Of a stretch of DNA of 64,000 nt, positions 43,022 to 51,018 are shown piece after piece. A model generated the notes under the pieces. It was not told the origin of the DNA and made no database searches. It worked only from the letters and a program-made list of their open reading frames with translations. The position numbers and the translations under genes are program-made. How positions within the stretch are numbered: the first letter of the stretch is position 1; each line of letters begins with the position of its first letter. This DNA comes from an uncultured Winogradskyella sp. (GTDB lineage Bacteria; Bacteroidota; Bacteroidia; Flavobacteriales; Flavobacteriaceae), in contig CAJXLB010000001.1 in NCBI GenBank assembly GCA_913055905.1, positions 620,001 through 684,000 on the forward strand, written 5' to 3'.

Positions 43022-43587
43022 TTTTTTGATTTCAATAATTTATCGATTTGGTTTATTGCTGCGTTAAAACGCTCTTCTTTAGTCCCTTTTAAAAATACAT
43101 AAGGTCTATGATATTCTTTTAAAGCCGTGGAAAATGCCGTGAACATCTCCATCCTGTTATTGGGTCTATCGCGCAGGTCGTCAGCTTCCCACGGTGTGTC
43201 AATGTACGTTAAAAAATACAAGTCATAGTTGTTTTGCTGGGCATATTTATCTAAGATAGGGTCGCAATACCCATTGTAATACACTTCGCTATAAACTTTG
43301 GTTTCCAATAAATCAGTATCGCATATCAAGATTTCATTAGCTGTTTTGGCTAGTTTGTTTTCTAGGCTCATTTGTCCTATGGCGATAGGAATTAAGTCCT
43401 CGGGTTCGCAAATTTTCTGTTCTTCATCCCACTTTTTTTGAAGATAATCCCTTGCATATTCTGGCACCCATTCAGTTTTATAATGTTCCGCCAATCGTTT
43501 TGATAAGGTAGTTTTACCAGTGGATTCCGGTCCAAACAGAACCACTTTTAAACAGTTTGATTTGTCTTGTCTAAGTTTTTCTTCCAT
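43018..43587 (-). CDS. NadR-like P-loop nucleoside kinase
   Basis: A 189-residue ATPase. The ATG at 43587 (MEEKLRQDKSN) is preferred to one 150 bases upstream inside pnuC. Walker A is GPESTGKTTLS; EWVPEYARDYL and CDTDLLETKVYSEVYYG-like segments match the ribosylnicotinamide kinase domain of NadR, without the NadR DNA-binding or adenylyltransferase domains. It overlaps the transporter gene by 40 bases. By family it should phosphorylate nicotinamide riboside; the thiamine-related neighbours leave open that it acts on thiamine. Confidence 0.85.
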   Translation of the reverse strand: MEEKLRQDKSNCLKVVLFGPESTGKTTLSKRLAEHYKTEWVPEYARDYLQKKWDEEQKICEPEDLIPIAIGQMSLENKLAKTANEILICDTDLLETKVYSEVYYNGYCDPILDKYAQQNNYDLYFLTYIDTPWEADDLRDRPNNRMEMFTAFSTALKEYHRPYVFLKGTKEERFNAAINQIDKLLKSKK

Positions 43588-44180
43588 GCTATATATCCAG
43601 ATATGGCAAGAATTGTAAAGATAAGATATTGCAAAGAAAGCATTCCCAAACCGCGATAAGCGTAGAGTGGAATTGTTATAAGGTCTCCAATAATCCAAAG
43701 CGTCCAATTCTCCAGTTTTTTGTTGGCCATGTACCACATTGCCGTGAAAAAGATGCCAGAGGTTACAATATCTATGTAATTAGTTATTTCAAGTGTGTAA
43801 TTAAATACTTTATAGACAACATAGGTAATTAACATCGTTAATCCAAATAGAACAATACCTATAATTTTCTCCTTAAGCGAGGTGCGTGAAATGGGAACAA
43901 GATAAGTTTCACCTTTTTTTCGGGACCAATTCCACCAGCCATAGACGCTCATAATGGAATAATAGATATTCATTAACATATCACCGAGGTAGGTGTTGAT
44001 ATAAAGGAGGTAAACCGTAATTGCCGTGCAAATAATGCCTGTGGGATAGACTAAAATATTTTCCTGCCGTGCATACCAAACACTTAGGACTCCAAATATA
44101 AAGGCGATGGCCTCGAGTATTATTTGAAACGTTGGTGTTTCTCTGTACGCATCAAGAAAAAACTCAAAAATCTGGTTCAT
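43548..44180 (-). CDS. pnuC: PnuC/PnuT-family vitamin transporter
   Basis: A 210-residue membrane protein of about seven segments. SVYGWWNWSRKKG and NKKLENWTLWIIGDLITIPLYAYRGL are the conserved PnuC blocks. The family comprises facilitators for nicotinamide riboside (PnuC), thiamine (PnuT) and riboflavin (PnuX), trapped inside by phosphorylation. Here it lies between a thiamine-binding protein and a NadR-like kinase and near a TPP riboswitch, so PnuT is a real alternative to PnuC. Confidence 0.9.
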   Translation of the reverse strand: MNQIFEFFLDAYRETPTFQIILEAIAFIFGVLSVWYARQENILVYPTGIICTAITVYLLYINTYLGDMLMNIYYSIMSVYGWWNWSRKKGETYLVPISRTSLKEKIIGIVLFGLTMLITYVVYKVFNYTLEITNYIDIVTSGIFFTAMWYMANKKLENWTLWIIGDLITIPLYAYRGLGMLSLQYLIFTILAISGYIAWKKNLDKTNQTV

Positions 44181-44424
44181 AGTCGCTTCGGTCTGTTTTC
44201 ACCAATTTCATAGACATTACAGCAATATCTGTTGTTTTAAAGGCATCTTCTATGGCCTTTGTTAAAAATGGCATAAGTTCGTCATAGTTGCCATAAATCT
44301 GAGTACTAAGAGGATTTTCCAAAGTTTTGAATTTGGAGGCTCTTAATTGCTTAATAAAGCTAATGACGTGTTTTTCGTAATCATCGGTCAAAGGAGAGTA
44401 GGTGAGTTCTACAGATACTTCCAT
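44164..44424 (-). CDS. Thiamine-binding protein (MTH1187/YkoF-like)
   Basis: An 86-residue soluble protein; the ATG at 44424 (MEVSVELTYSPL) gives the family N terminus. The pattern VSVELTYSPLTDDYEKHVISF, then TQIYGNYDELMPFLTKAIE, matches the small ferredoxin-like fold of the MTH1187 (DUF77, COG0011) family, members of which bind thiamine or its pyrimidine. It overlaps the transporter by 17 bases and follows the GGGP synthase by 1, so it is clearly part of the operon. Confidence 0.85.
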   Translation of the reverse strand: MEVSVELTYSPLTDDYEKHVISFIKQLRASKFKTLENPLSTQIYGNYDELMPFLTKAIEDAFKTTDIAVMSMKLVKTDRSDYEPDF

Positions 44425-44425
44425 A

Positions 44426-45163
44426 TTAATATGTTGTTTGTCTTTTAAGGTGGTTGAAGAACGATAGGTCTTGCTCAAATGCTGTGCCTATAACCACTAA
44501 GTCTGCTCCAGCACTGTATGCGGTTTGAAGCTGTTCTTTAGATCGGATACCTCCGCCTACAATGAGTGGAATTTGGATTTCGGATTTCACCTTTTGGATA
44601 ATTTCGTAATCAATAGGATGTTTAGCACCGCTGCCAGCTTCGAGATAAATTAACTTCATGCCAAGATATTCGCCAGCCTTGGCTGTATTGACTATGAGTT
44701 CTAAATCCTGTCTAGCTATTGGTTTAGTCTTACTAACGCGTTCAACTGCAGTTTCAATGCCATTTTCAATAAGAATATATCCGGTTGGTATGACCTCAAG
44801 GCTCAAGGATTGTAATTGTGACACAGCTTTTACATGCTTATCTATTAAATAGTCTGGATTTCTTCCTGAAATAAGAGATAGAAATAAAAGTCCGTCCGCA
44901 TGGTCTGTGAGTTGACTTTCGTCACCAGGAAAAAGAACGATTGGTAATTCCGTATAAGATTTCAACAATTTGGCAGTTTTTTCAATATTTCCATGTTTTA
45001 GAATGCTTCCTCCTAGGAAAATGTGCGTGGCAATGGAATCGTTGACCTTCTTCATGAAAGCTTCGATATGGCTTTCATGCATTTTATCAGGATCGATTAA
45101 TACCGCGAGCAGCTTCTTACCTTTACTGATGCTTTCTAGTATGTTGCTGTAAAGTGTCATCAT
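44426..45163 (-). CDS. Geranylgeranylglyceryl/heptaprenylglyceryl phosphate synthase
   Basis: A 245-residue TIM-barrel enzyme that links glycerol-1-phosphate to a polyprenyl diphosphate. Family motifs are LLAVLIDPDK, FLGGSILKHGN, YLEAGSGAKHPI and IVGGGIRSKEQ (phosphate-binding loops). Archaea use it for membrane ether lipids; flavobacterial homologues are active in vitro, but their role in the cell is unclear. It overlaps the upstream phosphopantetheinyl transferase by 4 bases. Confidence 0.93.
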   Translation of the reverse strand: MMTLYSNILESISKGKKLLAVLIDPDKMHESHIEAFMKKVNDSIATHIFLGGSILKHGNIEKTAKLLKSYTELPIVLFPGDESQLTDHADGLLFLSLISGRNPDYLIDKHVKAVSQLQSLSLEVIPTGYILIENGIETAVERVSKTKPIARQDLELIVNTAKAGEYLGMKLIYLEAGSGAKHPIDYEIIQKVKSEIQIPLIVGGGIRSKEQLQTAYSAGADLVVIGTAFEQDLSFFNHLKRQTTY

Positions 45164-45789
45164 TCTGGGATGATATAAGCACAGGAGAACCCTTCAAACT
45201 CCAAAAAAGCGGTATTGTATCTGTATTTTTTATTGTCATAATCAATCCAAGCTACGGTTTCACCGTCTTTCAGCAAAAACGGAATCACTAAAAAGTGCGA
45301 TTTAAAAAGCATGCCTGGTGTGGCAAAAAGTTTGTATAGCGACTCTTTTATTGCCCAAATCACGGTAAGCTCTTTTACATAGGAAGATTTTTTGGGGTCA
45401 AGATAATCTTCTTCGTAGCCTATAAATTTTTGGGCAATGCGTGCAATTTTGGGTCGTTGTTTTTCTATATCGATACCAACGGGCTTATCACTTATAATAA
45501 CGCCTGAGAATTCAAAGGAATGTGTGATGGAAATGTATTTACCATCTTTAAGATGTGGTTTGCCCATAGCGTCATAGAACAAATCTTGGTCTGTGTAACC
45601 AAATTCGCGTAACAAATGCCTCACACTCAAAAATCCTCTTTGGTGTAATTCACTTTTCATACCTAATACACGTGCTTTGCTGTTGGGTTTTAAATGTAGT
45701 GGTTTTAGCAAGTCGTCATAAGATTCCTCAATATGCCAAATTTTAACAGCAGTTTGTGAGTTAATGGTAATGGATTTAAACAGTGCCAT
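45160..45789 (-). CDS. 4'-Phosphopantetheinyl transferase superfamily protein
   Basis: A 209-residue Sfp-type enzyme that transfers phosphopantetheine from CoA to carrier proteins. The magnesium-binding motif VGIDIEKQRPKI and the WAIKESLYKLF motif are both present, with ISITHS for substrate binding. It is the first gene of the minus-strand run that continues to arfB. Sfp-type enzymes often serve secondary metabolism, but no synthase is in the window. Confidence 0.93.
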   Translation of the reverse strand: MALFKSITINSQTAVKIWHIEESYDDLLKPLHLKPNSKARVLGMKSELHQRGFLSVRHLLREFGYTDQDLFYDAMGKPHLKDGKYISITHSFEFSGVIISDKPVGIDIEKQRPKIARIAQKFIGYEEDYLDPKKSSYVKELTVIWAIKESLYKLFATPGMLFKSHFLVIPFLLKDGETVAWIDYDNKKYRYNTAFLEFEGFSCAYIIPE

Positions 45790-45812
45790 TTAGAATTGTA
45801 AGTGTTATTGTG

Positions 45813-45820
45813 TACCTTTG
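45813..45820 (+). promoter_or_regulatory. ahcY: Bacteroidete -7 element (TACCTTTG) of ahcY
   Basis: A perfect TAnnTTTG match about 100 bases before the ahcY ATG. The resulting long leader contains a hairpin at 45837-45867. Confidence 0.6.
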
Positions 45821-45836
45821 CATCGCTTTTAATATA

Positions 45837-45867
45837 GGCTCTATTTGTCGGTAGGGCGAATTTAGCC
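45837..45867 (+). promoter_or_regulatory. ahcY: Hairpin in the ahcY leader
   Basis: GGCTCTATTTGTC and GGCGAATTTAGCC pair over 13 positions with a two-base internal mismatch and G-U pairs, leaving a 5-base loop (GGTAG). It lies about 15 bases after the predicted transcript start. There is no T run, so it is not a terminator. It does not match the SAH or SAM riboswitch consensus I know. Confidence 0.4.
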
Positions 45868-45923
45868 ATTTACGTATTAAAGCCAAAGAGGATGTACAGT
45901 ATTAAAATTGAAAAATAAAAATA

Positions 45924-47240
45924 ATGAGTACAAAAACAACAACTTACGTACCATATAAAGTTAAAGATATAGACTTGGCAGAATGGGGCCGCAAGGAAAT
46001 TGAACTGGCAGAAGCAGAAATGCCTGGTCTAATGAGTTTACGAGAAGAGTATAAAGACGAACAACCTCTGAAAGGTGCTCGAATTGCGGGTTGTTTGCAC
46101 ATGACTATTCAAACAGCCGTTTTAATTGAGACCTTGCAGGCGCTAGGTGCAGAGGTAACCTGGAGTTCTTGTAACATATTCTCTACCCAAGACCAAGCAG
46201 CAGCGGCCGTTGCAGCAGCAGGAACAGCTGTTTATGCTTGGAAGAATATGACCGAAGAGGAATTTGACTGGTGTATAGAGCAAACCTTATTTTTTGGTGA
46301 GGACAGAAAGCCACTCAATATGATTTTAGATGATGGTGGCGACCTTACAAATATGGTTTTAGATAAATATCCAGAATTGGCTAAAGGTATTAAGGGCTTA
46401 TCTGAAGAAACCACTACAGGTGTACACCGCCTATATGAGCGCGTAAAAAATGGAACTTTACCCATGCCAGCAATTAACGTCAATGATTCTGTAACCAAAT
46501 CTAAATTTGACAATAAATACGGTTGTAAAGAATCTGCAGTAGATGCCATCCGAAGAGCAACTGATGTAATGTTGGCAGGAAAGCGTGTCGTTGTTTGTGG
46601 TTATGGTGATGTAGGTAAAGGAACAGCAGCGTCTTTTAAAGGTGCTGGAAGTATTGTTACTGTTACAGAGATTGATCCAATTTGTGCCCTACAAGCCGCT
46701 ATGGACGGCTACGAAGTGAAGCGCTTGGAAACAGTTGTCGGAAATGCGGATATTGTAATCACATCTACAGGCAATAAGGATATTGTTAGAGCAGAGCACT
46801 TTAAGGCCATGAAAGATAAAACCATAGTCTGTAATATTGGCCACTTTGATAACGAAATCCAAATGGCTTGGCTAAACGAAAATTATGGCCACACCAAAAA
46901 CACCATAAAGCCACAAGTGGATAAATATACCTTGGATGGAAAAGACATTATTGTCTTAGCTGAAGGACGTTTAGTGAATTTAGGTTGTGCTACTGGTCAC
47001 CCAAGTTTTGTGATGAGCAACTCGTTCACCAACCAAACCTTAGCGCAGATTGAGCTTTGGAATAATTCGGATAAGTATGAAAATAAGGTTTACATGCTAC
47101 CAAAACATCTCGATGAAAAAGTAGCCAAGTTACACCTCGAAAAAATTGGTGTGGAATTAACAGAGCTGAAAGATTATCAGGCAGATTATATCGGTGTTAC
47201 CGTTGAGGGACCATACAAGCCTGAACATTACAGATACTAG
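45924..47240 (+). CDS. ahcY: Adenosylhomocysteinase
   Basis: A 438-residue NAD-dependent enzyme hydrolysing S-adenosylhomocysteine to adenosine and homocysteine. Recognisable are [33 protein letters not shown] (signature 1), the NAD-binding [14 protein letters not shown] (signature 2) and the conserved C-terminal KPEHYRY. Length is normal. It has its own promoter and a terminator. Confidence 0.98.
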   Translation: MSTKTTTYVPYKVKDIDLAEWGRKEIELAEAEMPGLMSLREEYKDEQPLKGARIAGCLHMTIQTAVLIETLQALGAEVTWSSCNIFSTQDQAAAAVAAAGTAVYAWKNMTEEEFDWCIEQTLFFGEDRKPLNMILDDGGDLTNMVLDKYPELAKGIKGLSEETTTGVHRLYERVKNGTLPMPAINVNDSVTKSKFDNKYGCKESAVDAIRRATDVMLAGKRVVVCGYGDVGKGTAASFKGAGSIVTVTEIDPICALQAAMDGYEVKRLETVVGNADIVITSTGNKDIVRAEHFKAMKDKTIVCNIGHFDNEIQMAWLNENYGHTKNTIKPQVDKYTLDGKDIIVLAEGRLVNLGCATGHPSFVMSNSFTNQTLAQIELWNNSDKYENKVYMLPKHLDEKVAKLHLEKIGVELTELKDYQADYIGVTVEGPYKPEHYRY

Positions 47241-47246
47241 TTGTTA

Positions 47247-47265
47247 TGCTGAACTTGATTCAGCA
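47247..47265. repeat. Short palindrome TGCTGAA-N5-TTCAGCA
   Basis: A perfect 7-base inverted repeat (TGCTGAACTTGATTCAGCA) 7 bases after ahcY. Similar palindromes recur in intergenic DNA of flavobacterial genomes in my recollection, but only one copy is visible in this window. Confidence 0.4.
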
Positions 47266-47278
47266 GCTCATTGAACCA

Positions 47279-47306
47279 AACCCTTACAGAAATGTGAGGG
47301 TTTTTT
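47279..47306 (+). terminator. Rho-independent terminator of ahcY
   Basis: AACCCTTACA / TGTGAGGGTT pair (one G-U) around a GAAA tetraloop, followed by six T. Confidence 0.85.
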
Positions 47307-47339
47307 GTTTTGAATGGGATATTGTGTAATTTACCGTAA

Positions 47340-47810
47340 ATGCCCTATGAAGAAGAAAAAATAAAGGTTCCACGGTTTAATGAGGCGTCTGGGTTTTACA
47401 CCACGAAAAAACGCTCAAAAATAATGAGTAAAATCCGTGGTAAAAACTCCAAACCAGAGCTACGTTTCCGCAAAGCGCTTTGGGCTAAAGGCGTTCGTTA
47501 TAGGGTATATACCAAACAATTACCTGGCAGACCAGATATTAGTATCAAAAAATACAAACTTGCCATTTTTATAGACGGCGCTTACTGGCATGGCTATAAT
47601 TGGGATGAGCGTAAAACTAAAATTAAGACCAATAGAGCATTTTGGATTCCAAAAATAGAACGCAATATTCAGCGCGATCAAGAAGTGAATCGCCAACTAG
47701 AAGATATGGGATTTACAGTATTCCGGTTTTGGGAACACGAAATTAAAAACAACCTTGACACTTGCATTAATGATGTCATGGTCTATTTACAAACACAAAG
47801 TTTTAACTAA
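47340..47810 (+). CDS. Vsr-like (very short patch repair) endonuclease, zinc-site variant
   Basis: A 156-residue protein of the Vsr family, which nicks DNA at T:G mismatches made by deamination of 5-methylcytosine. Matching blocks are RSKIMSKIRGKNSKPELRFRKAL, KGVRYRV, LPGRPDI (catalytic Asp) and a DGAYWHGYNW segment. The usual HGCFWHGHDC is changed so that the structural-zinc Cys, His and Cys and the first catalytic His are absent; the second His (WH) remains. No cytosine methyltransferase is adjacent. It converges with the S46 peptidase gene, overlapping 4 bases. Confidence 0.85.
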   Translation: MPYEEEKIKVPRFNEASGFYTTKKRSKIMSKIRGKNSKPELRFRKALWAKGVRYRVYTKQLPGRPDISIKKYKLAIFIDGAYWHGYNWDERKTKIKTNRAFWIPKIERNIQRDQEVNRQLEDMGFTVFRFWEHEIKNNLDTCINDVMVYLQTQSFN

Positions 47811-49897
47811 CTCTTTTTGGGATGCACCAACTTCATTTCCTCAATCAAATGCTTCGCATTTGCATATTTGTCTATAATGAAAAGCACATAGCGTAAGTCT
47901 ACCATAATATTTCTGCAGATTTCTGGATCGTAATACATATCGCTCATAGTACCTTCCCAAACACGGTCAAAGTTTAGCCCAACTAAATTGCCTTCGGCAT
48001 CAATGGCAGGACTTCCAGAATTTCCACCTGTAGTATGATTGGTTCCTAAGAAGCAAACCGGAAGTTTTCCGTTTTTATCGGCATATTGCCCATAGTCTTT
48101 GTTGGCATATAAGGTTCTTAGTTTTTCTGGTACGTCAAACTCATAGTCTCCTGGCACATATTTTTCCATGACACCTTGTAAATAGGTCACGGGCTCATAA
48201 TATACGGCATCTCTTGGTGTATAACCATTTACCTTACCGTAAGTAACACGTAAGGTGCTGTTGGCATCTGGGAAATAACGCTCTTCGGGCATGACTTCCA
48301 TTAATGCTTTCATGTATTGCGTTTGAAGTGCATTAATTTCGGTATTGATACGTTGAAACTCTGGTTCTAGTGTGGTGTAAAATTCAATTATGAGCGGCTT
48401 GGCGAATTGGTAGGCTGGATCGGCATTAATATTTTCAACAACAGTATTGGCGTCTCCTTCAAGTAATTTCAATGCTTTATCCAAATCAATCAAAGCTGTT
48501 GTGTCATAAATGGATTCATCCCAATTGGTCGTATATAAAGGCATAACGGCATTAAATACACCACGATCTACTTTAACACTGTAGTTTTTATGAATACTTT
48601 TTAATCGGTTTATCATCGTCTCCCTAGCTTCGTTAAATTGATCTTCACCCTGCCTTGCAGCACTTTCAACTTCAATAAGCCTGAAGGCCATTTGCATTAA
48701 TTCGTTGGTACGCAGAAAAACTTCAACAAAACTGTTTCGTTTTACATTAACGGCTTCAAATTCCTTGTAGAGCTTTTCAAATTGCGGGAGAAGCTTACCA
48801 TAAGCATCTTCTTTGTTTTGGATTTTAAGTGCTTTCGTAAATTCTTCTTCGAAATTTTGCTTTATGGCAATGGCACCGCTTTTTTCGATTCCTTGGTTTT
48901 CACCTATCCATTTTTTCCAAGCATTGGCAATACGCGCTTGTTTTGAGGCGTATTGAATCCTCACTTGGTCATCAGCTTTCATGTAAGCATCAATGACTTT
49001 AAGGGCGGCTTCTCTGATGGCAATTCTTGCAGGGTTGACCTTTTGTGTAATTTGTTCTACGGCAACAGCCGGAAGATACTCGTTAGTACGGCCGGGAAAA
49101 CCGAAAACCATAGTAAAATCACCTTCCTCGATGCCATCTAAGGACACAGGTAAAAAGTGCTTGGGTTTATAAGGTTTATTGTCCTTGCTGTAAGGTGCAG
49201 GTCTGTTGTTTTTATCGGCATAAATTCTAAACAAGGAAAAATCACCTGTGTGTCTGGGCCATACCCAATTATCGGTATCACTTCCAAATTTTCCAATGCT
49301 TACTGGAGGTGCGCCAACGAGTCTGACATCATCAAAGCGCTCCGTAATAAATAGGTAATATTGATTGCCCTTGTAGAACGGTCTTATTTTAAAATCTTGC
49401 CATGCCTCCTTTTGTATCGATTTTTCAACCTTATTACGGTTTTTGTCAATTTGGGATTGACGCTCCCTCGGGCTCATGGTGTCCGTTACATTCATGAGCA
49501 TTTGGTTGGTCACATCTTCAATGCGTACAATAAATTCTACAAAAAGTCCTGGATTGGGAATTTCCTCTTCAAAATTCTGAGCCCAGAACCCATTTTTGAT
49601 GTAATCGTTTTCTAAAGACGAATGCGATTGAATCTGGCTATAACCACAGTGATGGTTGGTTAACAATAGGCCTTTTGGTGAGATGACCTCACTGGTACAT
49701 CCGCCATTAAAATGTCCAATGGCATCTTTAAGGCTGGAGTTGTTAACATCGTAAATATCCTTAGCTGTAAGTTTGCTGCCTAGGCTTTGCATTTCAGATT
49801 CATTCATGCCTTCCAAAAGTGAGGGAATCCACATGCCGCCTTGCTGTGCGGTGAGTTGAAAAACAAGGAAAAAACAGAGAAATTTTATGTAGCGCAT
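47807..49897 (-). CDS. S46-family dipeptidyl-peptidase (DPP7/DPP11 type)
   Basis: A 696-residue exported serine peptidase with a signal peptide (MRYIKFLCFFLVFQLTAQQ). The S46 motifs are present: GGMWIPSLLE at the mature start, LLTNHHCGY with the catalytic His near residue 83, WVWPRHTGDFSLFR with the catalytic Asp, and HTTGGNSGSP with the catalytic Ser. DPP7 and DPP11 release dipeptides from exogenous peptides in the periplasm. The S1 specificity (hydrophobic or acidic) cannot be settled by eye. Confidence 0.94.
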   Translation of the reverse strand: MRYIKFLCFFLVFQLTAQQGGMWIPSLLEGMNESEMQSLGSKLTAKDIYDVNNSSLKDAIGHFNGGCTSEVISPKGLLLTNHHCGYSQIQSHSSLENDYIKNGFWAQNFEEEIPNPGLFVEFIVRIEDVTNQMLMNVTDTMSPRERQSQIDKNRNKVEKSIQKEAWQDFKIRPFYKGNQYYLFITERFDDVRLVGAPPVSIGKFGSDTDNWVWPRHTGDFSLFRIYADKNNRPAPYSKDNKPYKPKHFLPVSLDGIEEGDFTMVFGFPGRTNEYLPAVAVEQITQKVNPARIAIREAALKVIDAYMKADDQVRIQYASKQARIANAWKKWIGENQGIEKSGAIAIKQNFEEEFTKALKIQNKEDAYGKLLPQFEKLYKEFEAVNVKRNSFVEVFLRTNELMQMAFRLIEVESAARQGEDQFNEARETMINRLKSIHKNYSVKVDRGVFNAVMPLYTTNWDESIYDTTALIDLDKALKLLEGDANTVVENINADPAYQFAKPLIIEFYTTLEPEFQRINTEINALQTQYMKALMEVMPEERYFPDANSTLRVTYGKVNGYTPRDAVYYEPVTYLQGVMEKYVPGDYEFDVPEKLRTLYANKDYGQYADKNGKLPVCFLGTNHTTGGNSGSPAIDAEGNLVGLNFDRVWEGTMSDMYYDPEICRNIMVDLRYVLFIIDKYANAKHLIEEMKLVHPKKS

Positions 49898-49930
49898 ATC
49901 AAATTTGTTTTAGTGGCTAAAGATAATAAG

Positions 49931-49960
49931 AAAAACCCTTCTCATAATGAAAAGGGTTTT
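49931..49960 (-). terminator. Rho-independent terminator after the phytase gene (minus strand)
   Basis: AAAACCCTT / AAGGGTTTT stem, followed on the minus strand by a T run. It lies between the phytase stop (49984) and the S46 peptidase start (49897), separating the two units. Confidence 0.75.
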
Positions 49961-49983
49961 AGTTTAAAGGAGTAATTGTAATA

Positions 49984-51018
49984 CTAATTTGTTTCTAGCT
50001 CAAGGCTTTTTAAATCGTGAAAATAAAACGTCTTGGAGTCTGTCATGGCAACAAATAGGCCATTTGGGAACAGATTCCCTAGATTTTCTGTTGTAACATC
50101 ACAACCGTCTGTTTCGGTGGTGCCTAAGTTTAATTCTTTAATATAATTGTTGGTTTTTCTGTCAAAGATGGCAAAGCTATTAGCTTGTTGGTTGGAGACG
50201 ATGAGATAACCAGAGTTATTATTAAACTTAGCAATTGCTATGCCTTCAATATCCCTTTTAAAATAATTGCTGCCAAAACATGCCAATTCCTTATCACCTT
50301 TTTCAGGGTTGGCATAGTATTTTCTAATGCAGTTATCTTCATCAGAATAGTAGACGTAACCAAGGTCTTCATCAACCGCAATAGCTTCAATTTCTTTTTT
50401 TCCGCTAAAAGCACCAAATTTTCTAACCAATCTTGAACTTATTCCCAAGCTATCAGGGACTAATAAGTATTGATATAAATAACCTTCAAGAGGTCCTTCT
50501 TTGCGGCTCAAAATGACATATGTTTGATCTGTAAAGTTATTTCTGTAAATGGCAATACCCATGGGTCTTTTTAAAGAAATATCCGATTCATCTTCAAAAA
50601 CTTTAAAACCACCGTCGTCTAAGGGTTTCATATCTGGTATTGAGTAAAGTCTTATTTGATGTTTTTCACGTTCTGTAAAGACCAAAATGTCTGTGGTTGT
50701 TGAATCATTCAATTTAAAGTCATAGCCCACATCTACATTGTTGGGATAGCTCAGGTTTAAAATGGATTTATTCCTAATGATTTTGCCGTTTAAGTCAAAG
50801 GCATAGATTCCGCCGTTAGTTTCGTCTTTGTCCGTGCCAAAAACAATACTATTGGAGGGGCTTTTTTTATTTACCCAAATGGCTGGGTCATCTGTATCAT
50901 AAGGCGTTTCTTCCGTAATAAGTACAGCTTCAACTTTTGGCAACCTTTCGGTGCAGTTGAAAACAAACATTAGGCTTAAAAATCCGAGTAAAAACTTATT
51001 TTCTTTTAAATAAATCAT
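49984..51018 (-). CDS. Beta-propeller phytase, lipoprotein
   Basis: A 344-residue protein with a lipoprotein signal (lipobox VFNC near residue 22). Propeller phytase motifs are visible: DTDDPAIWVN, GTDKDETNGGIYAFDLNGK, YPNNVDVGYDF, YYSDEDNCIRKY, DIEGIAIAKF and DGCDVTTENLG. The enzyme removes phosphate from inositol phosphates using calcium. It begins 23 bases inside the end of a TonB-dependent receptor gene, so the two are co-transcribed. The lipid anchor should hold it to the outer membrane. Confidence 0.93.
   Translation of the reverse strand: MIYLKENKFLLGFLSLMFVFNCTERLPKVEAVLITEETPYDTDDPAIWVNKKSPSNSIVFGTDKDETNGGIYAFDLNGKIIRNKSILNLSYPNNVDVGYDFKLNDSTTTDILVFTEREKHQIRLYSIPDMKPLDDGGFKVFEDESDISLKRPMGIAIYRNNFTDQTYVILSRKEGPLEGYLYQYLLVPDSLGISSRLVRKFGAFSGKKEIEAIAVDEDLGYVYYSDEDNCIRKYYANPEKGDKELACFGSNYFKRDIEGIAIAKFNNNSGYLIVSNQQANSFAIFDRKTNNYIKELNLGTTETDGCDVTTENLGNLFPNGLFVAMTDSKTFYFHDLKSLELETN

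Noticed and set aside
43588-43737. N-terminal extension of the NadR-like kinase
   Set aside because: The extension lies wholly inside the pnuC coding sequence and adds nothing like the kinase family; the ATG at 43587 fits.
47340-47810. Restriction-modification system around the Vsr-like gene
   Set aside because: No methyltransferase or restriction enzyme is adjacent; the flanks are ahcY and an S46 peptidase.
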